Source of the DNA: Brachybacterium squillarum M-6-3
GTDB lineage: Bacteria; Actinomycetota; Actinomycetes; Actinomycetales; Dermabacteraceae
DNA length: 64,000 nt
NCBI RefSeq assembly: GCF_000225825.1
Contig: NZ_AGBX01000008.1
Location: forward strand, 1-64,000
Direction: 5' to 3'
Position numbers and translations under genes: made by a program
The notes under the pieces: generated by a model
Databases searched by the model: none
What the model was told of the DNA's origin: nothing
What the model saw: only the letters and a program-made list of their open reading frames with translations
In this document: positions 29,252 through 37,103 of the stretch, piece by piece
Layout of the letters: every line of letters begins with the position of its first letter
How positions within the stretch are numbered: the stretch's first letter is position 1

Positions 29252-29280
29252 AGCATAGCGGGGCCGTGCGGGGCACGCGA
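29252..29280 (-). promoter_or_regulatory. Candidate promoter of the tRNA-Tyr-Thr-Met-rpmG group
   Basis: On the minus strand TTCGCG (about 29280-29275) and TATGCT (29257-29252) are separated by 18 nt, about 90 bp upstream of tRNA-Tyr. The -10 is a good match; the -35 is weak. The 321-bp stretch 29164-29484 holds no gene otherwise; its plus-strand part carries the yajQ leader with short CCGTCCACC-type repeats. Confidence 0.4.
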
Positions 29281-29484
29281 ACCGAGCGGCCCCGATCGCG
29301 GCATGAGCATGGTCACAGGGCACCTGACCTGCCGCGATGGCGGTGCGCCGAGTGCCCGGGGGATCATGCAGGGGCGCCCGGCCGCCGGGCCGCCCGCCGC
29401 ACCGCGATCCGGGCCCGATGCCCGCGGCCCACCGACCCCGTCCACCGCACCGACCCCGTCCACCCCACCGAGAGGAACCACCCG

Positions 29485-29973
29485 ATGGCCGACTCCACCT
29501 TCGACATCGTCTCCGAGCTCGACCGCCAGGAGGTCGACAACGCCGTGAACCAGGCCGTGAAGGAGGTCGGCAACCGCTACGACTTCCGCGGCACCGGCGC
29601 CACGATCACCCTGTCCGGCGACGAGATCGTCATGACCGCGAACGCCGAGGAGCGGGTGATGGCCGTGCTCGACGTGCTGCAGTCCAAGCTGATCCGCCGC
29701 GGCATCTCCCTGAAGTCCCTGGACGTGGGCGAGCCCAAGCAGTCCGGCAAGGAGGTGCGCCTGGTGGGCGCCCTGGTCGAGGGCATCAGCTCCGAGCAGG
29801 CCAAGAAGATCTCCAAGATCATCCGCGAGGAGGGCCCCAAGTCCGTCAAGGCCCAGATCCAGGGCGACGAGCTGCGGGTCAGCTCCAAGAGCCGCGACGA
29901 CCTGCAGTCCGTGATCGCGCTGCTCAAGGGCAAGGACCTCGAGGTCGCCCTGCAGTTCACGAACTTCCGCTGA
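29485..29973 (+). CDS. yajQ: YajQ-family nucleotide-binding protein
   Basis: The 162-residue protein is of the YajQ/UPF0234 family. Conserved segments are [18 protein letters not shown] at the start, [51 protein letters not shown], and LQFTNFR at the end. Some homologues bind cyclic-di-GMP or nucleic acids; no enzyme activity is established. The ATG at 29485 follows GAGAGG about 10 nt upstream, and it begins the conserved domain exactly. A strong 19-21-bp hairpin follows its stop. Confidence 0.93.
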   Translation: MADSTFDIVSELDRQEVDNAVNQAVKEVGNRYDFRGTGATITLSGDEIVMTANAEERVMAVLDVLQSKLIRRGISLKSLDVGEPKQSGKEVRLVGALVEGISSEQAKKISKIIREEGPKSVKAQIQGDELRVSSKSRDDLQSVIALLKGKDLEVALQFTNFR

Positions 29974-30000
29974 GACTCCCCCGGCCCCGGCCGCGCATCC

Positions 30001-30044
30001 GACGGGCCCCTGACCTCCCGGTTCCGGGAGGTCAGGGGCCCGTC
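30001..30044. terminator. Strong hairpin between yajQ and the convergent WXG100 gene
   Basis: A perfect stem of 19-20 bp (30001-30020 with 30025-30044) with a tight loop lies 27 bp past the yajQ stop and 16 bp past the convergent WXG100 stop. It probably terminates transcription from both sides, setting the 3' boundary of the secretion locus. Confidence 0.7.
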
Positions 30045-30060
30045 GCGTGGGCGGGGCCGG

Positions 30061-30339
30061 TCAGTCGCGCAGGGAGGTCGCGTCCTGGTCGTCGGCGTGG
30101 GTGCTGATGTCCTCGGACACCGTGGAGAGCGCAGCGGTGAGCTTCGAGACGGTCTGGGAGACGAAGTCCGTCCAGGCCTGCTGGTAGTGGTCGGCATCGG
30201 GGCCGACCCAGTCCATCGCCCGCACCTCGGTGCCGGCGTCCTCGATGAGCTCGGCGATGCGGGTGCCGCAGTCGGCGACGGCGGTGGCGACCTCGCGGGC
30301 CTGCTCCACATCCATCCCCATGTAGGTGGTGCTGTTCAT
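30061..30339 (-). CDS. WXG100-family protein 1 (ESX-like secretion substrate)
   Basis: The 92-residue, mostly helical protein has the WXG100 layout: an N-terminal helix (DVEQAREVATAVADCG), a central turn with the W-x-G motif in MDWVGPDADHYQQAW, then a second helix. Such proteins are secreted as helical-hairpin dimers by type VII systems. It lacks the usual C-terminal YxxxD/E signal, although YMGMD occurs near the N terminus. Its tail HADDQDATS is shared with the other two WXG100 proteins here. A GAGGGAG Shine-Dalgarno precedes the ATG. It is the last gene of the minus-strand secretion locus. Confidence 0.85.
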   Translation of the reverse strand: MNSTTYMGMDVEQAREVATAVADCGTRIAELIEDAGTEVRAMDWVGPDADHYQQAWTDFVSQTVSKLTAALSTVSEDISTHADDQDATSLRD

Positions 30340-30423
30340 GATCTCCCTCTTCCGGGATCGGGCCGCACGGGGCGGCGGGTGGTGCCGTGCCCTGGGCTCG
30401 GCGGGTCCCTGCGGCGGCGTGCC

Positions 30424-30690
30424 TCAGGTGGTGGAGGTGACGCGCTGGTGCTGGGCGTTGGACTCGGCCTGCTCGGCGAGGCCGCGGAGGGCGTCGCGGA
30501 CGGTGCGGGCGATCGCCAGCACCTCGTCCTCGTAGCGGGCGACGCAGGTGTCGCGGTCCTCGCCGCTCCAGTCCAGGTCGACGATCTTCGCCTGGGTGTC
30601 CTCCACGAGGGTGAGCACGTCGTGCCCGGTCTCCTCGAGGCGGGTGGCGGTCTTCTCGGTGATCTCGGGGGTCATGCCCTTGATCGGCAT
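30424..30690 (-). CDS. WXG100-family protein 2
   Basis: The 88-residue protein has a helix-turn-helix-like pattern with W-x-G in LDWSGEDRDTCVARYEDE. The ATG at 30690 with AGGAGA upstream is chosen over an upstream in-frame start that would add a non-conserved basic region. It contains a Cys near the turn, unusual for the family. The C-terminal NAQHQRVTSTT resembles the tails of its two neighbours. A TAGCGT -10-like element lies 72 bp upstream. It is probably a partner or substrate of the ATPase encoded at 31307-35806. Confidence 0.8.
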   Translation of the reverse strand: MPIKGMTPEITEKTATRLEETGHDVLTLVEDTQAKIVDLDWSGEDRDTCVARYEDEVLAIARTVRDALRGLAEQAESNAQHQRVTSTT

Positions 30691-30761
30691 CGTGGGTCTC
30701 CTCTCGTCACGGCCGGCGCGGTGCTCGGCCCGGTGGACCACGGGGTCCGTGGGTGCTCCCC

Positions 30762-30767
30762 ACGCTA
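30762..30767 (-). promoter_or_regulatory. Candidate -10 element (CCTAGCGT) upstream of WXG100 gene 2
   Basis: The minus strand reads TTCCTAGCGTGGG across 30770-30758, with TAGCGT at 30767-30762, 72 bp before the ATG. Nearly the same motif precedes WXG100 gene 3 and the first gene of the locus. No -35 is conserved. Confidence 0.4.
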
Positions 30768-30887
30768 GGAAGCGGGGATCCGGTCGGGAACAGGGGCTGG
30801 TCCTCCACCGCGAGCCGGTGTCCATCGGCGCCGGTCAGGGACGGGCGGGGTGCCTGCGGGGTGTGGACACAGCGGGCGGCGGGCTCG

Positions 30888-31154
30888 TCAGCGCGCGGAG
30901 GTGGCGGACTGGTCGTCGGCGTTGCGGGTCGCCGCCTCGCCGAGCTCGGTGAGGCGGCGGGAGGTCGCCGTGATGGCCGGCACCAGGGTCCCCGTCCAGT
31001 GCTCGCGGAGCTGATCGGCATCCGGGCCGGTCCATTCCACGGCGGCGAGGCGGTCGCTGAGGTCCTGCTCGAGGGTCACCAGCTCCTCCCCCGCCTCCCG
31101 CAGCCCGGTCGCCATCCGGCGGACCTCCTGCACGTCCATGCCGTCGATGCTCAT
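30888..31154 (-). CDS. WXG100-family protein 3
   Basis: The 88-residue protein has two helices around VEWTGPDADQLREHW, the W-x-G turn. The N-terminal GMDVQEVRRMATGL resembles GMDVEQAREVATAV in WXG100 protein 1, and the tail NADDQSATSAR is nearly identical to that paralogue's tail. No YxxxD/E motif is present. GGAGGAG lies 6 nt before the ATG. It follows the EssC-like ATPase gene by 152 bp, which holds a candidate promoter. Confidence 0.85.
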   Translation of the reverse strand: MSIDGMDVQEVRRMATGLREAGEELVTLEQDLSDRLAAVEWTGPDADQLREHWTGTLVPAITATSRRLTELGEAATRNADDQSATSAR

Positions 31155-31214
31155 GGGGGCTCTCCTCCCGTCAGGTCCCGCCGGGGCGGGGGACGCGCGG
31201 CGCGCCCGGGGCCG

Positions 31215-31220
31215 ACGCTA
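31215..31220 (-). promoter_or_regulatory. Candidate -10 element (CCTAGCGT) upstream of WXG100 gene 3
   Basis: The minus strand reads GGCCTAGCGTCGG, with TAGCGT at 31220-31215, 61 bp before the ATG at 31154. It matches the motif before WXG100 gene 2 and suggests that the WXG100 genes have their own transcripts in addition to read-through from the operon. Confidence 0.4.
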
Positions 31221-31306
31221 GGCCGGGACGTGCCCGGGGAGGTGGGGAGGAGCCGCGGTGGGGACGGGGACGGAGGAGCGGCGGCGGATCGTCGCCGTCC
31301 CGAGGC

Positions 31307-34300
31307 TCAGGGGGTGTGGGCGACCTGCAGCAGCCGCGAGCGCCCGCCGCCGATGAGGACCCCGCGCCCGGGCGGCAGGTCCGTCCGGCGCAGCCGCCCC
31401 GTGGGGGTGCCCAGCAGGCTGTCACCCTCGTTCTCCGCCGGGTGCAGCAGCAGGCCGCGTCGGCCGGACTTGAAGGGGCGGGCCAGCTGATAGGCCTGCG
31501 ACCAGGTGCTCGACTCGCTCTCCGCGATCACGAACAGCCCCTCGCGGACGCAGGCGCGGATCAGGGGCTCCAGTTCCCGCTCGGCCCGGGTGCCGGCGAA
31601 CTCGGCGAGGCCGTCGAGCACGAGGGCGAGGCGGTCATCCCCCACGGCGCCGGCGTCGATGCTCGCGCGCAGCTGCGCGGCCAGCTCGGCCACCTCCTCC
31701 GGCTCGGAGGACTCCAGGTCCCACAGCTCGCGGCCGCTCAGCGTGGTGCGGCGGCCGGAGAAGCGCACCAGGCGTCGCGGGCCGGGGAGGGCCCGCAGGT
31801 GCGTGGCGAGGGTGAGCACGGCGGTGCTGCGGCCCGCCCCGGGCGGTCCCGAGATCAGGAACGCTCCGCGCGGGATTGTCGTCAGCTCGTCCAGGTCCTC
31901 GTCGGCGAGACCGAGCACGGGGCAGCCGTCGCGGGCTCGGGCGAGCGCCGAGGCCGGCACGTGCTCCGGCAGGCGACGGACCGGAGGCGCCTCGGCCACG
32001 CCGGCGCGGCGCATCGCCCCGGCGAGCGCCGAGACCGCCTGCGCCTGCACCGCGAGGTCCCCGTCGCCGCCGTGGACGGCCACCTGCACCTCGGATCCCG
32101 CGAGCAGTCCGCGGCCCGGCGGTGAGGCGGGCCCCAGCACGTCCCGCGGCTCCCCGAGGACGGCGTACTCGTCCGCCCCGGCCATGCGCAGCACCAGGCG
32201 GTGCTGGATCGTCGAGGCCATCGCCGTGGGCACCGCGCCGGCGCGGTCCGCGCTGAGCACCAGGTGCACCCCGACCTGGCGCCCGTCGGTGGCGATCTGC
32301 CCCAGCACGGTCATCCAGGGGGCCAGCGCCGGGGTGTCCAGGGACTCCCGGAGGGCGCCGAAGCCGTCCACCAGCAGCAGGATGCGGGGGGTGTCGGGCG
32401 CCCCGGCCAGCTCCCGGTAGCGGTCCAGGGACCCGGCGCGCAGCCGGGCGAAGTCCCGCGCGCGCTCCTCGACGACGCCGCGGAGGGTGCGCAGCAGCCG
32501 CACGGTCCGCTCCTCGTCGTCGTCGTCGATGATCGCGCCGACGTGCGGCAGCTCCTCGAGCAGGCGCAGCCCGCCTGCGCCGTGGTCCAGGCCGTAGACG
32601 TGGACCGGGCCGCCGCGGACCGTGGAGGCGGCGGAGATCGCGAGGGTGCGCAGGGCGGTGGACTTGCCGGAGCCGCCGGTGCCGAGGATCGCCAGGGTGC
32701 CGTCGCGGTCGGGGCGGTAGGCGACGGTGGGCTGCTCCTGCTCCCGCGGGAGGTCCTGCACGCCGAGCAGCAGCTCCTCGTCGCGGCGGGTGCTGGGCAG
32801 GCGGGCCAGGTCGTAGCGGGCGGCGAGCTCGGGCAGCCAGGGGCGGCGCGGCGGGGGCAGCTCGGCGTGGCGTGCCGCGGTGGTGAGGGTGGCGACGATG
32901 CGGGTGATGTCGGGCGGTCCGCCGGGGCGGGCCGTGGGGGCCGGCTGCTCCCAGGCCCGGCCGCGGGAGAAGGGCCGTTCGACGATGTCGAGGTCGGGCC
33001 GCTGTCCGTCCGCGCCCGTGTGTCCGCCGGCGTAGGCGGCCTGGAAGGGCACCAGCCGCCCGGGACCGCTGGCGGCGACGGCGCGGCCTGGCAGGTCCGG
33101 GTCGATGTGGGCGGCCATGCGGTCGCCGAGGATGTCGGTGGAGTCCTCGGCGTCGGCCGTGCGCAACGCGATCCGCAGGTTCGTGTTGGCGCGCAGACTG
33201 TCCTTGATCACGCCGGCGGGTCGCTGGGTGGCGAGGATCAGGTGCAGGCCCAGCGAACGCCCGCGGGCCGCGATGTCGACCATCCCGTCCACGAACTCGG
33301 GGATCTCCGTGGCGAGGGCCGCGAACTCGTCGACCACGACCACCAGGGAGGGCGGGCAGTCGGGGTCGCCGCGCCGCTCCAGGGTGAGCAGGTCCTTGGC
33401 GCCCTTGCGCTGCAGCAGGTGCTCGCGCTGGCGCAGCTCGGCCCGCAGCGAGGTCAGGGCGCGCCGCACGAGGTGCGGGGACAGGTCGGTGACCAGCCCC
33501 ACCGCGTGGGGCAGCCGCACGCAGTCGGCGAAGGCGGCCCCGCCCTTGTAGTCCACGAACAGGAAGCACACCCGCGACGGGGAGTGGGCCGCGGCCATGC
33601 CGAGCACCCAGGACTGCAGGAACTCGGACTTCCCCGAGCCGGTGGTGCCGCCGACGAGGGCGTGGGGGCCCTGGCGGCGCAGGTCGAGACGGAAGGGGTG
33701 CTGGCCGTCGTGGCCGACCAGCGCCCCCAGGCCGTCCCGGGCGGGATCCGCGGGCACGGTGTCCCCGGGCGAGATGTCACCGGGCGCGGCGTCCGTGCCG
33801 GTCCCCGTCCAGGCGCGGGCGACGGCGCCGGGGTCCGCGGCGGGCGCGGGCCCGGTCAGGGCGAGCAGACCGATGCTGCGGGGCAGGTCGGAGTCGTCGC
33901 CGAGGGGCACCCCGGCGTCGACCATGGGGGCGAGCCGGCGGGCGGTGGTGGCGGCCGCGGCCGCGTCGAGGGTCTCGACGCTGACGGGGGCGAATCGCTC
34001 ACCGCGGCGGACGTGCCCGGCGACGGTCGTGCCCTCCCCCGTGGCGGCGGCGCCGGGGGTCTCGGGGACCGGGCGGGGCGCGGACAGGTCGAGCGTGGTG
34101 CGGCAGGCGGCCGGCAGGTCGGCGGGGGTGGGGGCGTGCCAGATCAGGTGCACGCCCACGTCGGGGCCGCGCTCGGCCAGGCGCACCAGGCGGGCGCGGT
34201 CCACGGGGGCGTCGTCCTCGACGAGCACCACCACGGTGGGCAGGACCGGTGCGGGCGGCTCCTCCCCCTCCCCCGGCCGGGTCTCCGGGATCGGCGGACG

Positions 34301-35806
34301 GGGACGCGCCGGCCCGCCGCCGCGTTCGGCGAGGAGGTCCTCCAGACGGCCGAGCAGGGCGCCTCCCGCCGCCGCCGAGTCGGCCAGGTGCTCCCCGGGC
34401 AGCGGCGAGTGCGGGCTCGCGGTGTGCGGCAGCCAGGGCAGCCAGCCCCATCGACCCAGGCCGCGCGGGGGCACCAGCGCGGCCAGGACCAGCTCGGCCG
34501 GGGAGTGCAGGGCGCACAGCTGCAGCACGAGCCCGCGGGCCGCGCCGTCCGCGTCCTCCCCGCTGCCGGCGAGCCCGAGGTTCCCGGCCTCCCGCAGGTC
34601 CGCGACGACCGGCACCCCGGCGACGTCGCGGTAGTCCTCCTGCACCTGGTCGAGCAGGTCCTGGTACTCGGGGAGGGTGCCCATCTCGCTCGGCGCCTCG
34701 ATGCCCACCCGGGAGGGGGCGATGCCGAGCCCGAGGCGGAGGGTGGCGAAGGCGGGATGCTCGGGACGATGGGTCCACAGCAGGGGTCCCATCCGCAGCG
34801 CGGCGTCGACGGCCTGCGCCGTGGAGGGCGCCTCGACGTCGCGCACCGCCCGTTCGATCTCCTGCGCGGCGGCGAGGCGTCGGGTGAGGGCGGCCAGGGC
34901 CCGCTCGAAGGTCTCGATCTGCTGCTCGAGGGTACGTCGCTGCTGGTAGCGGCGGTTGAGGTAGCCGGCGACGGCCATCATCGGCATCATCACGACGAAG
35001 ACCAGGGCGAAGGGGCTGCGGGTGAGGCCGAAGAGGAAGGCGCCCATCAGCAGCGGGGCGAACAGCATGAAGATCGGGAACACGGTGGGGGCCGGCTCCC
35101 GCGGCGGCGTCGGGGCGCGCAGGCTGCGCGGCGGGAACCGGGGCACCACACGCGGGGAGCGGTTGATCTCCAGGACGGGCGCGGTCGGATCCAGGCCACC
35201 GACGCGCTGCAGGGGGATCACCGCGAGGGTGCTGCCGCCGATCCGGACGGTGTCGGCGGGGCCGAGGACGACGCGCGGCACCCGCCGTTCGCCGTGGTGC
35301 AGGCCGTGGGTGGAGTCGAGGTCGATGATCTCGACGACCTCCCCGAGGTTCAGCCGGGCATGGCGGCGCGAGAGCTGCGGGTCGGCGAGGCGCACGTCGA
35401 GCTCCCCCTCGCGGCCGATCACGTGGGAGCCGCTGCCGAGCGGGATCTCACGGCCGGCCTCGGGACCGGAGAGCACCCGCAGCAGGGCGACGGCGCCGTC
35501 CCGCTCGGCGTCGTCGAGGGGGTCGCCGGGGGCGGGCGCGGGCACGAGGCGGACGGTGCTGCCGGAGCGCAGCCCGGCCTGGATCAGGTCCTGGTCCCGC
35601 GCCAGCGTGCGGGTGCCCCGTCCGCCGGCCTCGGGGGCGTCGCCGACCTGCAGCGTGGCCTGCTCGGGTGGCGGGTCCTGCGGGTGCAGCGGGTCGGCGC
35701 GCAGCAGCGCCTCGGCGAGGTCGGCGACGGTGGCGGTCGCGTCGGCGGTCACCTCCAGGTCCGTGGGGCCGGCTCCGGCCCGCTGCACCGTGAGGGTGAT
35801 CCGCAT
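31307..35806 (-). CDS. Type VII secretion FtsK/SpoIIIE-type ATPase with N-terminal FHA domain (EssC/EccC-like)
   Basis: The 1499-residue protein is the predicted motor. Residues 1-90 look like a beta-grasp/ubiquitin-like domain. Residues about 106-197 are an FHA domain with Gly131-Arg132, Ser146-Arg-Arg-His149 and DLDSTHG, where the usual Asn is His167. Two membrane helices follow (about 241-261 and 266-283). Three FtsK/SpoIIIE ATPase modules come next. The first has Walker A GGTTGSGKSE (Lys726), VDEFAAL and ILATQRP, and looks active. The second has GTGGSGKST (Lys1048). The third has SGPPGAGRST, with Arg1326 replacing Lys. FHA at the N terminus resembles firmicute EssC; three ATPase modules are common to EssC and EccC. 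It is encoded beside three WXG100 genes, the likely cargo. Confidence 0.9.
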   Translation of the reverse strand: MRITLTVQRAGAGPTDLEVTADATATVADLAEALLRADPLHPQDPPPEQATLQVGDAPEAGGRGTRTLARDQDLIQAGLRSGSTVRLVPAPAPGDPLDDAERDGAVALLRVLSGPEAGREIPLGSGSHVIGREGELDVRLADPQLSRRHARLNLGEVVEIIDLDSTHGLHHGERRVPRVVLGPADTVRIGGSTLAVIPLQRVGGLDPTAPVLEINRSPRVVPRFPPRSLRAPTPPREPAPTVFPIFMLFAPLLMGAFLFGLTRSPFALVFVVMMPMMAVAGYLNRRYQQRRTLEQQIETFERALAALTRRLAAAQEIERAVRDVEAPSTAQAVDAALRMGPLLWTHRPEHPAFATLRLGLGIAPSRVGIEAPSEMGTLPEYQDLLDQVQEDYRDVAGVPVVADLREAGNLGLAGSGEDADGAARGLVLQLCALHSPAELVLAALVPPRGLGRWGWLPWLPHTASPHSPLPGEHLADSAAAGGALLGRLEDLLAERGGGPARPRPPIPETRPGEGEEPPAPVLPTVVVLVEDDAPVDRARLVRLAERGPDVGVHLIWHAPTPADLPAACRTTLDLSAPRPVPETPGAAATGEGTTVAGHVRRGERFAPVSVETLDAAAAATTARRLAPMVDAGVPLGDDSDLPRSIGLLALTGPAPAADPGAVARAWTGTGTDAAPGDISPGDTVPADPARDGLGALVGHDGQHPFRLDLRRQGPHALVGGTTGSGKSEFLQSWVLGMAAAHSPSRVCFLFVDYKGGAAFADCVRLPHAVGLVTDLSPHLVRRALTSLRAELRQREHLLQRKGAKDLLTLERRGDPDCPPSLVVVVDEFAALATEIPEFVDGMVDIAARGRSLGLHLILATQRPAGVIKDSLRANTNLRIALRTADAEDSTDILGDRMAAHIDPDLPGRAVAASGPGRLVPFQAAYAGGHTGADGQRPDLDIVERPFSRGRAWEQPAPTARPGGPPDITRIVATLTTAARHAELPPPRRPWLPELAARYDLARLPSTRRDEELLLGVQDLPREQEQPTVAYRPDRDGTLAILGTGGSGKSTALRTLAISAASTVRGGPVHVYGLDHGAGGLRLLEELPHVGAIIDDDDEERTVRLLRTLRGVVEERARDFARLRAGSLDRYRELAGAPDTPRILLLVDGFGALRESLDTPALAPWMTVLGQIATDGRQVGVHLVLSADRAGAVPTAMASTIQHRLVLRMAGADEYAVLGEPRDVLGPASPPGRGLLAGSEVQVAVHGGDGDLAVQAQAVSALAGAMRRAGVAEAPPVRRLPEHVPASALARARDGCPVLGLADEDLDELTTIPRGAFLISGPPGAGRSTAVLTLATHLRALPGPRRLVRFSGRRTTLSGRELWDLESSEPEEVAELAAQLRASIDAGAVGDDRLALVLDGLAEFAGTRAERELEPLIRACVREGLFVIAESESSTWSQAYQLARPFKSGRRGLLLHPAENEGDSLLGTPTGRLRRTDLPPGRGVLIGGGRSRLLQVAHTP

Positions 35807-35815
35807 CAGGTGTCC

Positions 35816-36526
35816 TCAGTCGTCCTCGGCGTCCTCGCGCCGGTCCAGCAGCGGGAGGTCCTCGCTGGTGACCAGTCGGGAGAAGACGGCGTGCTCGACG
35901 AGGCGGGCGCGCCGGTTGCTGGCGAGCTTGCCGGGCCCGCCGCGGAGGCCGCGCACGCCTTGCCGGTCGAGCTTGTCGCAGACGTTGTCGAGCTTGCGGT
36001 TGAACTTGGTCAGGGCCCAGCCGAGGCGCTGCGCGGCCTGGGCGGAGGTCGGGACGGCGCTCATGCCACTGCCCTCGCGCAGCAGCAGCGGCTCGGCGAG
36101 GGAGAGGATCAGCTGCTTCTGGCTGAGGGTGAGCGGCACGGCGCCGACGGTGGTCTCGCCCAGGGGGTCGTCGGGTCCGGCGGTGCGCTCGAAGGAGGGC
36201 GACTCGGTGTGGACGGCGAGGTCGTAGGTGGTGGGTCCGGCGGTGAACACCACCTTGGTGACGTCGAAGACCAGCGGCAGCCGCGCGCCGGGGGCGAGCC
36301 AGGCCTGCATCGCCCCTACGCCGTCGGTGATGGTGGCGGAGAGGCGGGTGCCGATGTTGACCAGCCACCACATGCCCTCCACCTGGGTGATGGTGAGGAA
36401 GCGGCGGTGCAGGAAGGGGTTGTCCTCGTCGACGCTGAGATCGGCGTCGCGGCCGATCACGAAGTCCTGGCCCTCCTCGATGCGGTACCACTCCCCACAG
36501 AACTCGACCGAGATCGTCGCGGTCAT
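35816..36526 (-). CDS. FHA-like N-terminal domain with C-terminal winged-helix-like domain
   Basis: The 236-residue protein starts with a divergent FHA-like beta domain (EEGQDFVIGRDADLSVDEDN, HRRFLTI, WWLVNIG). A C-terminal helical region follows, around LTLSQKQLILSLAEPLLL and SAQAAQRLGWALTKFNRKLDNVCDKL, that reads like a winged helix. The ATG at 36526 is preceded by a GGAGGAGAC Shine-Dalgarno; the frame upstream is artefact. It lies 9 bp before the ATPase gene. A cytoplasmic phospho-dependent adaptor or regulator of the secretion locus is a reasonable guess, but no function is shown. There is no membrane segment. Confidence 0.75.
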   Translation of the reverse strand: MTATISVEFCGEWYRIEEGQDFVIGRDADLSVDEDNPFLHRRFLTITQVEGMWWLVNIGTRLSATITDGVGAMQAWLAPGARLPLVFDVTKVVFTAGPTTYDLAVHTESPSFERTAGPDDPLGETTVGAVPLTLSQKQLILSLAEPLLLREGSGMSAVPTSAQAAQRLGWALTKFNRKLDNVCDKLDRQGVRGLRGGPGKLASNRRARLVEHAVFSRLVTSEDLPLLDRREDAEDD

Positions 36527-36602
36527 CCGTGTCTCCTCCCTCTCGTCCCCCGATGTCGGCGCTCCCGGCTCGTTCCGGGGGCCCGGCGGCCATCCTGGCA
36601 CG

Positions 36603-37103
36603 TCATGGCGCCTCCCCCGGGAGGCAGGCGACCTCGGCAGCGCTCGCGGCGCCGTCCTCGCGCACGGTGCGCGCCTCGACGCAGACCCCGTCCAGTCCGG
36701 GCGGCACGGTGAGGACGGCGCTGCGGCGGCCGTGCACGGGATGGGTCCCGGCATGGGCGGCGTAGTTCTCGGGCAGCTCGTGCCAGCGCAGCTCCACGTG
36801 CTCCTCGCCCCCGGGGCCGGGGTGGGACCAGGTGACCCGGGCGCGGGCGGCGGCGTCGATCTCCCCGGCGGGCAGCAGCAGGGCGAGGCCGAGGTCGGCC
36901 GGCGGCGCGGGGGCGTCCGGGGCTCGGGACGGCGCCGGGGCGGGGGTCCCCGTCACGTCAGCGGGCCCGGTGGGGCCGTCCACGCCCGGCCAGTGGGGTG
37001 CGGTGAGCCCGGCGGCCGCGCCGGGGACGAGCACGAGCAGGGATGCGAGCAGCATCGCCCGCGTGCCGGGACGTCGCGGCGGGGTATGGCCGGCGGGGAT
37101 CAC
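36603..37103 (-). CDS. Small membrane-anchored or secreted protein with fibronectin type III-like domain
   Basis: The 166-residue protein starts at GTG 37103, overlapping the stop of the FHA gene upstream (GTGA). A hydrophobic segment (AMLLASLLVLVPGAAAGL, about residues 16-34) acts as signal anchor or signal peptide. A Pro/Ala-rich linker follows, then about 90 residues with a fibronectin III-like strand pattern: ARVTWSHPGPGGEEHVELRW, SAVLTVPPGLDGVCVEARTV, ending in two cysteines that could form a disulfide. In bifidobacterial PFNA clusters an Fn3 protein is a core member; this may be its reduced C-terminal equivalent. The domain call is by eye. Confidence 0.65.
   Translation of the reverse strand: MIPAGHTPPRRPGTRAMLLASLLVLVPGAAAGLTAPHWPGVDGPTGPADVTGTPAPAPSRAPDAPAPPADLGLALLLPAGEIDAAARARVTWSHPGPGGEEHVELRWHELPENYAAHAGTHPVHGRRSAVLTVPPGLDGVCVEARTVREDGAASAAEVACLPGEAP

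Noticed and set aside
31307-35806. Chromosome-segregation FtsK translocase
   Set aside because: Three ATPase modules, FHA domain, two membrane helices and no gamma domain, next to WXG100 genes, fit a secretion ATPase rather than FtsK.
32201-36712. A 1503-codon open frame on the plus strand opposite the EssC-like ATPase
   Set aside because: Its translation is rich in Gly, Ala, Val, His and Arg without family motifs; it is the GC-driven shadow of the minus-strand gene, which has clear domains.
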